DNA of 64,000 bases from Fragilariopsis cylindrus CCMP1102 (GCA_900095095.1 FMBT01000311.1:1-64000), one strand, 5' to 3'; shown: positions 37,456 to 48,594, counted from the first letter of the stretch. The notes: generated from the letters alone by a model not told the origin. A program made the numbers and translations.

Positions 37456-38712
37456 ATGGCAGTATATGCAAACAAACAACATAGCGAGCGAGCGAGTGAA
37501 CAAACAATCATCATACAAACAATGGATTATATACGTAGTAAATTGTTCCATGCGACCAGTAGTACTAGTACAAGTACTACGTCGAACAACTTTGGTGGTG
37601 GTGGTGGTGGCAGAAGGAAAGATGGAAATGCGATTATAATTAGACCTGGTCAAGTAGAAGAAGTGATACATACTGTACCATATCCTGGTACGATTAACTT
37701 ATCATCATTGCGATTTTGGGCATATCCTGCTGATGATACTAATTATGATGATTATACTAATGATGATGATAACGATAATCCTGACATCAATCCTGACCTT
37801 ATATCAAAAACGACAAGCAACAACAAATCTTCACTATCGCTATCACCTGTGTCATCGTCTTCAGGAGATAGAAATGATGAACAGCAACAGGAACAGGAAC
37901 AAAATAGAAACCTAAATCAGGACCAGGATCAGCAACATAGATTCATCGATTCGTTTCTATATTCTGAAGAAGAACAACAACAAGAACAGTATGATAATCA
38001 GAATCAGAATCAGGAACATCAAGACCAACAAAGTAGTAGAAGGAGGCAGCAACACAGAACAATCCATTCGTACATAGACATTGTAGTTTTTGAAGTACCT
38101 AAACATTGTTCGAGTAGTCAAGCATGCGATTTGTCAAAGTATGGTATTGGTCGGATCGAAGAGAATTTTGTTAATGGTATGGAATATCTTTCATTGTGTG
38201 ACGATATAACGGGACGACTTCACATTGAGAAACAAAAATTTCGTGGCTATAAAACACAATTGTATATCCCACCAGCAGGTTTATTAATGAAGGATCGGAT
38301 ATTAGATCTAAATGCAGCACAAATTCCAGTATATCCATCCAATGATGAATCAAAACTTGAAATAATTATTGCAAATTGTGACAAACATGCATATGGGTAT
38401 GGTCGGAACGTTGAATTGGCCGGACAGGTTGTATTCGATGCGGACAATCCATTTTTCGGTGATGGTCATACATCACAGTCACCACTTGATACAGTATCAC
38501 AAATCAAGTTAATCACATTTGGTTTATCGATATGTATCTTCTTTAGTTTGTTTTCTTTTCGGGTACGCACCGGTACAAGAGCAGAATATATTTCGTCAAG
38601 AGTATACAGAAACAGAAACAGCAACAGCAACAGCAATATGAACAATAATATTAGTCATAACAATACCAATAACAATAACAGGAGTAGAACGAACGATTTA
38701 GAAATTGTGTGA
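37456..38712 (+). CDS. Single-pass membrane protein, unknown function
   Basis: 418 residues from the first ATG; Met at about 37522 (MDYIRSKLF) is an alternative start. There is no clear signal peptide. An ordered N-terminal strand segment (IIRPGQVEEVIHTVPYPGTINLSSLRFWAYP) is separated by a Gln/Asn/Asp/Ser insertion (about 95-195) from a second ordered part (IDIVVFEVPKHC...LEIIIANCDKHAYGYGRNVELAGQVVFDADNPF). A transmembrane helix lies at about 351-372 (KLITFGLSICIFFSLFSFRV), with a short Arg/Asn-rich tail. The IIANCD...VELAGQVVF stretch looks like the lumenal beta domain of some Golgi membrane receptors, but too weakly to name a family. Confidence 0.6.
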   Translation: MAVYANKQHSERASEQTIIIQTMDYIRSKLFHATSSTSTSTTSNNFGGGGGGRRKDGNAIIIRPGQVEEVIHTVPYPGTINLSSLRFWAYPADDTNYDDYTNDDDNDNPDINPDLISKTTSNNKSSLSLSPVSSSSGDRNDEQQQEQEQNRNLNQDQDQQHRFIDSFLYSEEEQQQEQYDNQNQNQEHQDQQSSRRRQQHRTIHSYIDIVVFEVPKHCSSSQACDLSKYGIGRIEENFVNGMEYLSLCDDITGRLHIEKQKFRGYKTQLYIPPAGLLMKDRILDLNAAQIPVYPSNDESKLEIIIANCDKHAYGYGRNVELAGQVVFDADNPFFGDGHTSQSPLDTVSQIKLITFGLSICIFFSLFSFRVRTGTRAEYISSRVYRNRNSNSNSNMNNNISHNNTNNNNRSRTNDLEIV

Positions 38713-39235
38713 ATACCGCATTTATGTATCATTATGACAACGGCAATATGATTTCGGTACCTCTCAAGGTGCTTCTAGCCACCCCTTTTAATAGACCAAC
38801 TACCCCGAGCCGAATTAGAAGAAACAAAAACACACAACTACATGATGCTTTGGCACGGATGGCCCTATTATCCGTTTTATAGAAGGGTTACCTACCACTA
38901 TTCCATAATTGTATCCGAAGTACAGGGAGAGAGAGAAAGAGAGAGCTATATTGACGCTCTTTCTAATGTCTGCTACTGCAGTACTGTATCTCTTCTGTTG
39001 TATTGACATACTACAGTTATAAATATTATTAGTGTATGATTAAATATCCGATGACTATTCTACAGAGTATTAGATGATCATATTACTGGTAGGCCTAGGA
39101 GGCATATACTCATGTAGATATTATGGTCTGATTGAGTTGATGCAATGTTAGTGAATTTATTTATTAATGTATGCTGCAATATTATTACGTGTTTTTCAAG
39201 TTATTTTTTTGTTTTCTGCAATTTCGCGACTACAG
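38713..39235. other. Spacer; duplicated from 39014 on
   Basis: Nothing is recognised in the first 300 bp. From 39014 the sequence is the start of tandem unit 1 and matches 41635-41815. Confidence 0.6.
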
Positions 39236-40131
39236 CTATGTTAATTGATTAAATAATAATGCGATCACCTCCTCAATTTCCGCTTTTTCCACATTAAGAC
39301 AAGCGGCATCGCCTCCTGCTTCAGGTGGACAAAAACCTATAGTAGAGAAGAGGAGAGAAGAGTAAAAATAGACATGAGCATTTAAAGTATGTTGGATTGA
39401 AGATGGAACCAATGTAATATGACTTGGGACATACCTGGTACCGTTGTTGCTAACATCACATTTCTGTCTATGTTTTCTCTAGGGAGAATTGCTGTTAGAT
39501 CTACATCTAAAAACGCACTAGGAACCACACTTGGGCTGGAACTTGCTGTACCAGCAGAAGATATAGTCAAAAATTCAGGACCAGTATCAAAGCCGAGAAC
39601 TCCAGTGCCGCCTGTTTTTGTTGCTATTACTGTTGGTACAGGTTCGCCAATAGTAAAAGGAAAGTTACCTCCACTTTTGTAGAAAGCGCATCCACCGATT
39701 AATGGAGCAGTAAGACACAAACTGATATCACAATTGTTTCTCTCAATGAAAATAGGAAATGTACCTTCTGTAATTGTACAAATCTGTGTATACCGAAAAG
39801 GAAGTGGTTCTCCTTCTCTCTCAGGATCAAGATCAAATACATCTCCAGAGATTATTGATCTTGATCCAATAAATGACGGAAAACCACCATCAGTGGTAGG
39901 AACAAGTACAATAGGATCAGCATCTAAAACAACACGAAGGTTCAAGGTATCTGTTTCTAGCGGTGTGGGTGTAGAAGTCGGTGTAGAAGTTGGTGCATCA
40001 GTTTTTTTACTTTTCTTGCTTCTCTTAGGTTTAAGTTGGCGATCCTGTTGTTGTACATCAGTAGCAGCCAAGACGCTACTGGTTGCAAACAGGACGGACA
40101 ATAGTGTCACAGCTTCCATATGAATCTTCAT
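39236..40131 (-). CDS. Small secreted protein, family member 1 (possible AOC/dirigent-like barrel)
   Basis: Two exons, 40131-39435 and 39336-39236 (intron 98 bp, donor GTATGT, acceptor CTATAG), giving 265 residues. Signal peptide at about 1-22 (VLFATSSVLAA), then a Lys-rich and Thr/Pro linker, then a domain with FIGSRSIISGDVF, QICTITEG, NCDISLCL, GGCAFYKSGGNFPF and ATKTGGTGVLGFDTG. The GGTG..GFD element and strand pattern recall the allene-oxide-cyclase/dirigent barrel; this is an inference. Exon 2 adds GFCPPEAGGDAACL, which keeps the family's conserved Cys pair. Paralogs lie at 41816-42685 and 51531-52388. Function is unknown. Confidence 0.82.
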
Positions 40132-41585
40132 CGTTATGTTCTTTTGCTTCTTCTTCTTTCTTCTTTTACGGTATTTACGTCGCTGGAGTTTCTATGAGAA
40201 CAAGCAGAGATCTATTATTTTCGGAAATTCAATATATGAAAATGAACGTGCGTAACACAGAAAGAACACATTACAACGTACCAGGCCCAACAAGTGTTTG
40301 GATCTTGTGTATGAATTACAATTATCGTCCTCTGCCGACCAATTTAAAGTATCCGATCAGATACTGTAGCTTACTGTATGACTATTACTAACTCCGTGAC
40401 CAAAAAAAAAATGATAGTATCGACCATACAGTACTTTGTTCTCCTTTGTGCACCGCTAAAAGTAACTGACATGCGCTCGTGAAGAATTTTCAGACCTCGT
40501 CATCCTTTCATCTTTGACAGCAAAGAAGGATCGCGAAACGAAGAGAACCCTATATATTTCCGTTGAAGCTACTGTATCAGAATATATGATAAAAATCCGC
40601 CAAACAATTTGGTGATGTAAGTGAACGAAAAGTAAAAGCCAATATATGTACACGAACAATTTTGCGCGCCTAACAGATTTCAAATTTTGGTGGATGTTTC
40701 AAAAAAGATTTTCATGGAGCGAAAGCGAATACCACTCACTCATTTGACAATTTCCACGCTTTTATGACGGTGTCGTGAAGCAAAATGTCATCACGTTGGT
40801 GCGTTTGAAGTTAGCTAGGCGGTGATACGGTACAATGACGTACGTACAGCAGTACAATATTTCTTCGTCAAAGGGACGGCGATCTTTTTTATATTCATGA
40901 TAACTGTATTTAGTGTATTTTTTATATCCTGAGGAGGTATGTAGTGTACTGTATGGTAGTTACCACTGTTGTTACCGTACGTACACATAGGTCCTCTGTA
41001 CGACGATAGTACAGTAGGACTATTAATAGTACTTAATAGTACATACCCTCAATACTGTACTAGGTCCTACGGTACATTTAAACATCTTAACAGATAGCAG
41101 CAAGAAATAAGAAATAAGAATTAAGAATAAAGAATGAATGAATGAAGAATCAATGCAATCGAAGATCATCAGTCAATGCAATCAACAAAATAATCATCAA
41201 TTTTAAGCAATCGTAAAATAAAAAAAGGAATATCGTCTACTACTGTCTACAATTATTGTACTTTCATACAGTAGCTCAACGACGACGACGACGACGACGA
41301 CGATATATATTTAGATACATATGTATACATTGAACGACTAGGACTACTTGTGTACTGTACTGTACTGTACTGTACAGATAGATAACGAATCTACTGGAAT
41401 TGTTGGCATACCCAAAGTTTCCCATATTGCCATTGCTAATGTATAAACTAACAGTAAGGTACACGCTACAATACTAGCCGTAACGTAACGTAACGTAACG
41501 TAACGTTGCCTTGCTATAATATAATTACCAACTTATTAAACGAGACAGACAAGAAACAATAAGAAACAACACAAAATTCTTCATT
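40132..41585. other. Duplicated upstream region within unit 1
   Basis: No protein gene. It matches 42686-44581 in order, with (ACG)n at about 41278-41303, (GTACT)n near 41350-41373 and (GTAAC)n near 41480-41505. It presumably holds the promoter of the minus-strand secreted gene and the old promoter of the truncated neighbour. Confidence 0.65.
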
Positions 41586-41636
41586 ATGACGAATAACAAT
41601 TTGAATTTTAGTAATAATATAAATGAAAATGACTAG
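41586..41636 (+). pseudogene. Truncated 5' end of the neighbouring membrane-protein gene
   Basis: After the shared leader (ACAAAATTCTTCATTATGAC), an ATG opens 16 codons (MTNNNLNFSN...) resembling the start of the intact gene at 44582 (MTSNNSNMANQ). The frame ends at the junction with unit 2. It marks where the tandem duplication broke the gene. Confidence 0.7.
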
Positions 41637-41815
41637 TTATAAATATTTTTAGTGTATGATTAAATGTCCGATGACTATTCTACAGAGTATTAGATGATCA
41701 TATTACTGGTAGGCCTAGGAGGTATATACTCATGTAGATATTATGGTCTGATTGAGTTGATGCAATGTTGATGAATTTATGTATTAATGTATGCTGCAGT
41801 ATTATTACGTCTTTT

Positions 41816-42685
41816 TCAACACATATATCCAAATAATGATGCTACTAAGCATTCAATATCAAAATCCTCAGGAAATCCTACGAGACACACGTCATCGCCT
41901 CCTGCTTCAGATGGACAAAAACCTATAGTAGAGAAGATGAACAGAAGACAAATTGTAAATTTAAAGTATGTTGGATTGAAGATGGAATAGATAATGCGTC
42001 GTCGTCAATATGATATGGACTCACCTGGTACCGTTTTTGCTAACATCACATTTCTTTCGAGGTTTACTCTAGGGAGGGATACTGTTAGATCTACATCAAT
42101 ATATTCAGCTGTACCAGCAGAAAATATAGTCAAAAATTCAGAACCAGTATCAAAGCCAACAACTCCAGTGCCGCCTGTTTTTGTTGCTATTACTGTTGGT
42201 ACAGGTTCGCCAATAGTGAAAGGAAAGTTACCTCCACTCTTGTAGAAATTGCATCCGCCTACTAGTGCAGCATTAAGACACAAACTGATATCACAATTGT
42301 TTGTCTCAATTACATTAGGAAATGTACCTTTTGTAATTGTACAAATCTGTGTATACAGAACTGGCAGAAATGCATTACCAGCTGGATCACGGTTTAATGC
42401 ACGTCCAGTGATTACAGATCTTGATCCAATAAATGACGGATCACCACCATCAGTGTTAGGAACAAGTACAATAGGATCAGCATCTAAAACAACACGAAAG
42501 TTCAAGGTAGATGATATTAGCGGTTCTTCAGTTGGTGTAGGAGTTGGTGCATCAGTTTTACTCTTCTTCGCCTTCTTGCTTTTCCTAGGTTTGAGTCGAC
42601 GATCCTGTTGTGCATCATCAGCAGTAGCTGTGGCAGTTGCAAAAAGGACGGACAATAGTGTAACAGCTTCCATATGAATCTTCAT
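41816..42685 (-). CDS. Small secreted protein, family member 2 (possible AOC/dirigent-like barrel)
   Basis: Two exons, 42685-42025 and 41922-41816 (intron 102 bp, donor GTGAGT, acceptor CTATAG), giving 255 residues. It is very similar to the 39236-40131 product: same signal peptide start (MKIHMEAVTLLSVLFAT), same Lys-rich linker though shorter, and the same QICTIT, NCDISLCL, GGCNFYKSGGNFPF and ATKTGGTG blocks. Exon 2 encodes GFCPSEAGGDDVCLVGF and a different, Cys-ending tail (FGYMC). The intron sits at the identical codon in all three family members, so it predates the duplications. Function is unknown; a secreted or cell-wall role is likely. Confidence 0.84.
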
Positions 42686-44581
42686 CGTGATGTAACTTCT
42701 TTTTCTTATTCTTCTTATTCTTCTTCTTCTTCTTATATATACTGCGCTTTGAGTTTATATATTTTGTTTTGCTGTTTTGTATTGTGAACAAGCAGAGATC
42801 TATTTTTTCATTACTGCATCGGAAATTCAATATGCGAAAATTCACCTAACATACAGAAAGAACACACTACTATGCCATATCTCATCGTGTTGACATGCTG
42901 TTGTTGAAGTGTTTGGATCTTGTGTATGAATTATAGTACATATCCTCCTCTGCCGACCCATCAACATTCTCTTCCGTGTACCGATACTATAAGTGCACAC
43001 GCGCTCGTGAGGAATCCTTTATTCTTTGACAGCAAAGAACAAAAAGATTAATCGAGCGCTCGTCAAAGGAATGAAAATCCATTACTGTATATACACACGT
43101 CGTATGTGCAACGCGGAGTGAGAAATTCGATGTGAAGTACTGCTCAGCCAGTTGATCATTTAGATTTTACTTAGACAGCATTGACAAATTGAGATTCTCA
43201 TACAAATCAAATGGGCTGTTGATGCTGACCACCATTATATCATAATATAATATTATATCGCCGATCGTATTTTAGATTTATTGTACAAAATAGAGCGCTC
43301 ATACAAAGAAATCTCGGATGGGGATTCGCGAACCTGGTGTGGCCAATAATATTACATGAAATCTTCCCACACGATGGAGGTGCTACACTACTTACAGTAT
43401 GTTGAAGATAAGATTTTACAGTTATTATTGTCCAATAATTGAGCGCTCGTACTAGCTGTACAAAGAATTTTTGGTTGATGGTGATCGCGAGCGAAGCGAA
43501 GAGAACCCTAAAAATCTACCCAAGTCACTTACTCACTTGCTCACTCACTCACTTACTTACTTACTTGACACTCTCCACGCTTTTATGATGGTGTATCGTG
43601 AAGCAAAATTCCATCTCGTTGCTTGCTTAGCGCGTTTGCTGAAGAGGCTAGCTTGCGGTGATCGGCATGGCAATATTAATGGCGTAAAGTCGTATTTGTT
43701 CTTCGTCAACGGGATTGGAATCTTTTTTTATATCTTGAGCGAGGAGGTATTTAGTGTATGGTAGTAATCGTCCTACACATAGGTACTACTAGTACTAATA
43801 GTACTGTAGGACTATTCATACTACTTCCTCCACTCAGCGCTAAGTTACTACTGCGCGCTACAGTATCGTTTTGAAACCAAAAATCTTCCTCGTAAAATCT
43901 TCGCTTATTTCAATTTTTTTCGTACATTTCGCATTTTTGTTGGTAGAGATTTTAGCGGTTTCAACCAAGCTTTTATTGTTCGATTGTGTAATCCAAACGA
44001 TAGCGCGCAATAACTTAGCGCTGACTGGAGGAAGTAGTACTAAATAGTACCTAGGCTACATACCCTCAATACACTGTTTAACTACGGTACATTAATTAAA
44101 CATCTTTAACAGACATACTAGCTAAGTTAGCAGCAAGAAATACAAATTAAGAATTTAAGAATACTGTACAAGGTACGAATAAATCAATCGATGCAATGCA
44201 ATCAATGCAAGACAATTATTAAAAGCAATCAATCAATCGTAAGAATTTTTAAAAAAAGGAATATCTACTAACGTTACTGTCTACAATTATTGTACTTTCA
44301 TACTACAGTAGCTCGACGACAACGACGACGACTACTGAACGACTACTGAAGTAGTACTGTACAGATAGATCATAACGAATTAATATTTCAACATTACGGC
44401 GCAGTAGCTAGCTGCTGTACACGCACAAAACACCCGCTACAATACTAGTCGTAACGTAAGGTAACGTAACGTGGCCTTGCTATTATATTATAACTACCTA
44501 ATTATTAACATACAGACAAGGAACAAAACAAGAAACAGCAAGAAGAAAGAAAGAAAACAACAAGCACAAAATTCTTCATTC
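42686..44581. promoter_or_regulatory. Duplicated divergent promoter spacer of unit 2
   Basis: 1.9 kb between secreted gene 2 (minus) and the gene at 44582 (plus). It corresponds in order to the unit 1 spacer, with an inserted MITE at 43821-44037. A short ORF near 43471-43764 has no counterpart in unit 1 and is not called. Confidence 0.6.
43821..44037. mobile_element. MITE of Tc1/mariner (Stowaway) type
   Basis: 217 bp flanked by TA on both sides. The left end reads CTACTTCCTCCACTCAGCGC; the right end, reversed, reads CTACTTCCTCCAGTCAGCGC. The inverted similarity continues through TAAGTTA and TGCGCGCTA to TCGTTT, about 45-50 bp. There is no coding capacity. The matching place in unit 1 (about 41014-41045) lacks the insert, so the element entered after the tandem duplication. 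TA target sites and a CT.CTTCCTCC end are typical of Stowaway-like elements. Confidence 0.88.
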
Positions 44582-45481
44582 ATGACGAGCAATAATAGTA
44601 ATATGGCTAATCAAAATCAAAATATCAAGAAAGAGGAATTGTATAAATGGATCGATGACAGTAATCTATATGGAACATGGACATTTACGACACAAACTAT
44701 GACAGATATCGGATATTATAAAGGTATTAGTTATTTTGTCATACATATTATGCCAACTCCAATGTCCGGTGTGAATAGTTGTATTATTAATGATACTTCA
44801 GGTAATAACTGTACAGAAGCAAACAATTATGCATGTCAATATAATAACGAGAGGAAAGAAGAATGTATTAATACAGAAACATCTCAAGTTGACTGGAGTG
44901 ATGGTACGTTACGTAAAACTGTATAAAAACTGTGTTCTCAAATTTGAAATTGATTGAATTTGAACTCTTGACCCCAACATCATATCACTCACATCACACC
45001 GCCCTACCACTCACCCTGCCCACTCTGCCCACTCTACCACTTTATAGTAACAATCTTTTTTCAATATGGATTTAGACTCCGTACCGGTATCGTTCATAAA
45101 ACATATCATAATGTGAATACTGGTGGGAATTGGTTAGGTCCATATAATATTATTCTAGCTAAAGTTGATGATGATAAAGAAGAAGATAATGATGATGTAG
45201 AAGGAGAAGAGGTTAAAGGTAATGCAGAAGATGAAACTGAAGAACAGGCAGTATTTATATCACGATATGTGAATACACCCTGGACTAAATCACAATTACA
45301 GCGTCCATTTCAAAATGCCAATATATTTGAATCTAATTCACAAATATTAGAAAATTTGATTGGTACAAAAGTTATTAATACCACTATTCAAAAAGTACAA
45401 AAAACATGGAATGGTCAACTTAATAGTGGTGAACTTAATAATGGTACAAGTGCAAATGCAAGTGCAAGTAGTATAGCAACG

Positions 45482-45512
<31 letters not shown>

Positions 45513-46818
45513 GACGAGGTCTCTTGCTACGACAAGATGATGATTTCACTGTCACCGATGATGACGAAGATGATAAGGATAATGATACTGATCCATATTC
45601 CAAATATTTACAAAATTGTGATCATGGTGATATTCAACCTATATTACCAAGATTACAATTAAAACGAACAGTAGACAAAGCATCAACAATATCATATTCA
45701 ATGAGTATTGACTATTCTATATTAAGTGTACCAGAAAAGGGTGGTATAAATAATGATTTATATAAATTATGGCCAACAATGAAAAAACATTTAGGAACAA
45801 CATTTCCATTATATGGTCCATGTAAGTAACTTCATTTTTATAATTATATTACAAGTTCTCTGTTTTTGTGTTGTTGATTGTTTGGTGGGTGTGATGATGT
45901 TGATGTTTTGACGTGTCGTAGTAAAGGCATACGATTCCTTTCCTTCCTTCCTTCCTCCCACTCACTCACTCACTCACTCACTTACTTTGTCTTTCCGAAC
46001 GAACAAACAACCGAACACAAACAGATTGTTACGGAAAGGATCCAAATCGTGCATATGCTATCCGATTATCGTTCGATAGTGAAATTGGAAAAAATTCAAC
46101 AAGTACATCGCCATCATCATCATCATCATCATCGTCGTCACCACCACCACCATTATGGTCAGGTGTTAAAGGATGTGTACCACCATGGCCATGTTGGAAT
46201 GGTGAACCATATGGACCACCATCCCCATCACCATCATCCCCAACAAATAAAATTCCAAATGATAATGGCAATACGACAGGCAAATACGTTATTGATCCAT
46301 TAACTATTACTGCATTAATTTTATATTTACTTGGTTCATTATTAGTCATTAGTTTAATTTTTAATTGGTTATTATCAAATCGATTAATGAAGCAGCTGCA
46401 ACAAATATCACAACAAGAACAACAACAACAAGATTCATTATCGTCGTCACAACCACCACCACCATCTGGAGATGTAGAACAAGAAATAGACAGAAGATAC
46501 GATTACTTGGAAGAAGTTGTGGGTGGTAATACTACTAGTGGTAATGGCAATGGCAATGGAAACGATCGAGATAGAGACAATAATGATAACAATACTAGTA
46601 ATCTTAACGATAGCTTGGAGGAACCATTGTTGCCTTCTTCATCTTCTACTTTCAACAGCCATAACAAAAACAACAATAACGCTGAGGAATCATTCTCAGA
46701 TTATTATCGAAACGAAGAGGAGGGGAAAAATGAAGCTACTACTACGGCTACTACGAGTACTAATCTATCAACATCAGCACCACCATCGGGAGTTGATGAA
46801 TCTAAACAAGAGTCATAA
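44582..46818 (+). CDS. Three-exon membrane protein of unknown function
   Basis: Exons 44582-44903, 45048-45821 and 46025-46818 join in frame to give 629 residues. Introns are 144 bp (GTACGT...TTATAG) and 203 bp (GTAAGT...AAACAG). Joined exons read DWSD-VTIFFQYGFRLRTGIVHKTYHN and LYGP-YCYGKDPNRAYAIRLSFD, which look natural. The first 460 residues are probably lumenal or extracellular: several Cys, N-glycosylation sequons, and acidic and Arg-rich insertions. A transmembrane helix lies at about 460-483 (ALILYLLGSLLVISLIFNWLL), followed by a Gln/Ser/Asn-rich tail. No signal peptide is visible at this start, although the truncated copy in unit 1 shares the same start. No family recognised. Confidence 0.72.
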
Positions 46819-47204
46819 GATGTTGTATGGTTTGCTTAGTCAAAGTTCTTTCTCCGTTTGTTCTTTGGACAGCTTGAAAAATTATCTTTGGTCGGTTATC
46901 CATCTTTCAAGTGATATCGCCGGCTACCGGTCTACCTTTGAGAAATCACTAGAACTACGAAGTAAACTGCAGTAGATAGATTATAATAAACTCTTATATG
47001 AAGAGAGGAATCATCTCTCTTATTTGATTAACTACCTGCACCTTTATCTACCATGTTCGGTACAGTATTGGGTGGTATTCTTATACTAGAATGTCTTCTG
47101 TACAGATTAAATTCTTGCTATCTATTATTGGCACTACCGCATCCAAATAATCGATGCTGATGATATTGTCCTACCGTGTCCTATCAACAAAATATTATTT
47201 ATGT
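46819..47204. other. Spacer between convergent genes
   Basis: 386 bp. From about 47040 it belongs to the segmental duplication shared with 9020-9175. Otherwise nothing was recognised. Confidence 0.5.
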
Positions 47205-48215
47205 CTATGCCAAAAGAAAAAGCATCATCAATGATGATACTACAATGATTACAACTCCTCCTCTTCTTCCTCCTCCTGGTGGAGTCAATTGTATGGATTC
47301 TGATTTAGTAGGATGATATCTACAGGCCGTGATTGCACACTTCACTGATTTATCTCGTTGCTCTTGGAAACCATCTACCAAAGCATTTTCATCTTGATTT
47401 TGTATGTCATTGTAATGATCATTACTATCAAAAACAGCTGTAGCAGCACATATTTGTAACTCATTCCATGCATTGTCCATTCCAGACCAGTCCACAGAAC
47501 AAACATGACTTTGTGATATTTGTCCAATGAGGGGTACCAAGGCTTGACCATATAAACAACCAGGTGATCCAGCTTCAGCTACATAACAATCATTGTTACA
47601 TAGATTTAATCTTGCAATGGATGTAAAATTATCAGTACGAGCAAGAATTGCTGCTAAAGTATATGCACCATCCATATTCCCTTCACCCTCCCAAAAATCC
47701 GTATAAGTAACATTTTGTGTCATATCGTCATCGGTTGATGATGATGATGATGATGACGATGATGACCACTGCTGTTGTAATATACATGTTTTTCCAGCTG
47801 CAATATTGTAAGCATTGATATAACCTATACATTTTGATTCAGCAATTGCAAACAGTTCATTCGTTTGTTGTATCGATTGTAATTTTCCCACCGCAAATTC
47901 TCCATCATTACGCATCGATGATGATCTGGAGCTTAATGTAAAGTTTGATGAAAACCAGTCTGCTAATGATACAAGTCGGCATGCTTCGGCAGCAGCGGTG
48001 GCGGTGATATTGCTGCTGCTCATGATTTTGTTACTATTACTATTATTATTCCTGTTGCTCTGCTGTGCTTGCTTTTACGGGCGACGACGAGTGCCATATT
48101 ATGATACAGCAGAGAGCTAAAAAGAAGTTGTCGAAACCTTAAAATAAAGGCAGAAGTCAGCAATCTTCGGTCATGCTCTCTCTATCGCCTTCACATCACA
48201 CAACTAACTACGGTA
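47040..48215 (-). repeat. Segmental duplication, copy 2 (inverted relative to copy 1)
   Basis: Reverse-complement partner of 7990-9175, including about 190 bp upstream of the start codon and about 165 bp after the stop. Confidence 0.85.
47205..48023 (-). CDS. Cys-rich surface protein with GPI-like tail, copy 2
   Basis: 272 residues, paralog of the 8234-9019 product and on the opposite strand. The conserved core is the same (FAVGKLQSIQQTNELFAIAESK, YINAYNIAAGKTC, NVTYTDFWEGEG, VCSVDWSGMDNAWNELQ). It differs by an insertion near residues 29-40 (SSRSSSMRNDG), a longer Ser run, and scattered changes that leave nearly all cysteines in place. The C-terminus again ends in basic residues and a hydrophobic run (GVVIIVVSSLMMLFLLA). 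Preserved cysteines and reading frame suggest both copies are functional. Family and role are unknown. Confidence 0.76.
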   Translation of the reverse strand: MSSSNITATAAAEACRLVSLADWFSSNFTLSSRSSSMRNDGEFAVGKLQSIQQTNELFAIAESKCIGYINAYNIAAGKTCILQQQWSSSSSSSSSSTDDDMTQNVTYTDFWEGEGNMDGAYTLAAILARTDNFTSIARLNLCNNDCYVAEAGSPGCLYGQALVPLIGQISQSHVCSVDWSGMDNAWNELQICAATAVFDSNDHYNDIQNQDENALVDGFQEQRDKSVKCAITACRYHPTKSESIQLTPPGGGRRGGVVIIVVSSLMMLFLLA

Positions 48216-48278
48216 AATATTGAAATAAATACCTTTTTTCTATTTATTGGGAGTGAAGCGATCAATCAATCAATATGG

Positions 48279-48430
48279 TTGTACCGTACGTACACATAGG
48301 TCCTACTAGTACTACTAATAGTAGGACTAAAGTACTAGTAATAAATAGTACATACCCTCAATACTGTACTACGGTACCTACGTATATTTAAACATCTATC
48401 TTACTAACACATACTGTACAGTAAGTACAT
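48279..48430. repeat. Dispersed third copy of the unit 1/unit 2 upstream block
   Basis: ACCGTACGTACACATAGGTCC, a set of AGTACTA words, then AGTACATACCCTCAATACTG and TTTAAACATCT occur in the same order as at about 40972-41095. The match ends before the Pelota gene. Confidence 0.75.
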
Positions 48431-48523
48431 CATCATCATTCATCATCATCGTCGTCGTCAATCTTCATGTCGCCAAGAAGCACCAGAAGTACAGTAGTCC
48501 GAGCAAACTCAGAAAGGGAGTGA

Positions 48524-48594
48524 ATCAAGTCAAGTCAAATCAAGTCAAATCAAATCAAATCAAATCAAATCAAATCAAATCAAATCAAGTCAAG
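48524..48594. repeat. (CAAAT/CAAGT)n pentanucleotide array
   Basis: About 14 tandem pentamers upstream of Pelota. The complementary array GATTT lies 3' of the gene at 50711-50741. Confidence 0.9.

Larger units (their letters stand above)
39014..41634. repeat. Tandem duplication, unit 1
   Basis: Starts AGTTATAAATATTATTAGTG and matches unit 2 (from 41635) through a secreted-protein gene, its upstream region, a block with ACACATAGGT and ACATACCCTCAATAC, a (GTAAC)n run at about 41480-41505, and the first codons of a neighbouring gene, where the unit ends. Unit 2 is longer mainly because of a 217-bp inserted MITE and other indels. Confidence 0.88.
41635..44600. repeat. Tandem duplication, unit 2
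   Basis: Second copy of the 39014-41634 unit in the same orientation. It contains the paralogous secreted gene, a diverged upstream region interrupted by a MITE, and the true 5' end of the gene at 44582. Many substitutions and indels separate the copies, more in spacers than in exons. Confidence 0.88.

Noticed and set aside
43471-43764. Small ORF in the unit 2 spacer
   Set aside because: Not conserved in unit 1, no domain, and partly made of simple repeats.
44471-44581. N-terminal extension of the three-exon gene
   Set aside because: It has no ATG, and the duplicated stub in unit 1 supports the start at 44582.
45878-46303. His-rich ORF across intron 2 and exon 3 of the 44582 gene
   Set aside because: It is a frame-shifted shadow; the spliced frame gives a continuous protein with a membrane helix.
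48524-48594. CRISPR-like array
   Set aside because: Contiguous pentamers with no spacers in a eukaryotic genome; it is a microsatellite.
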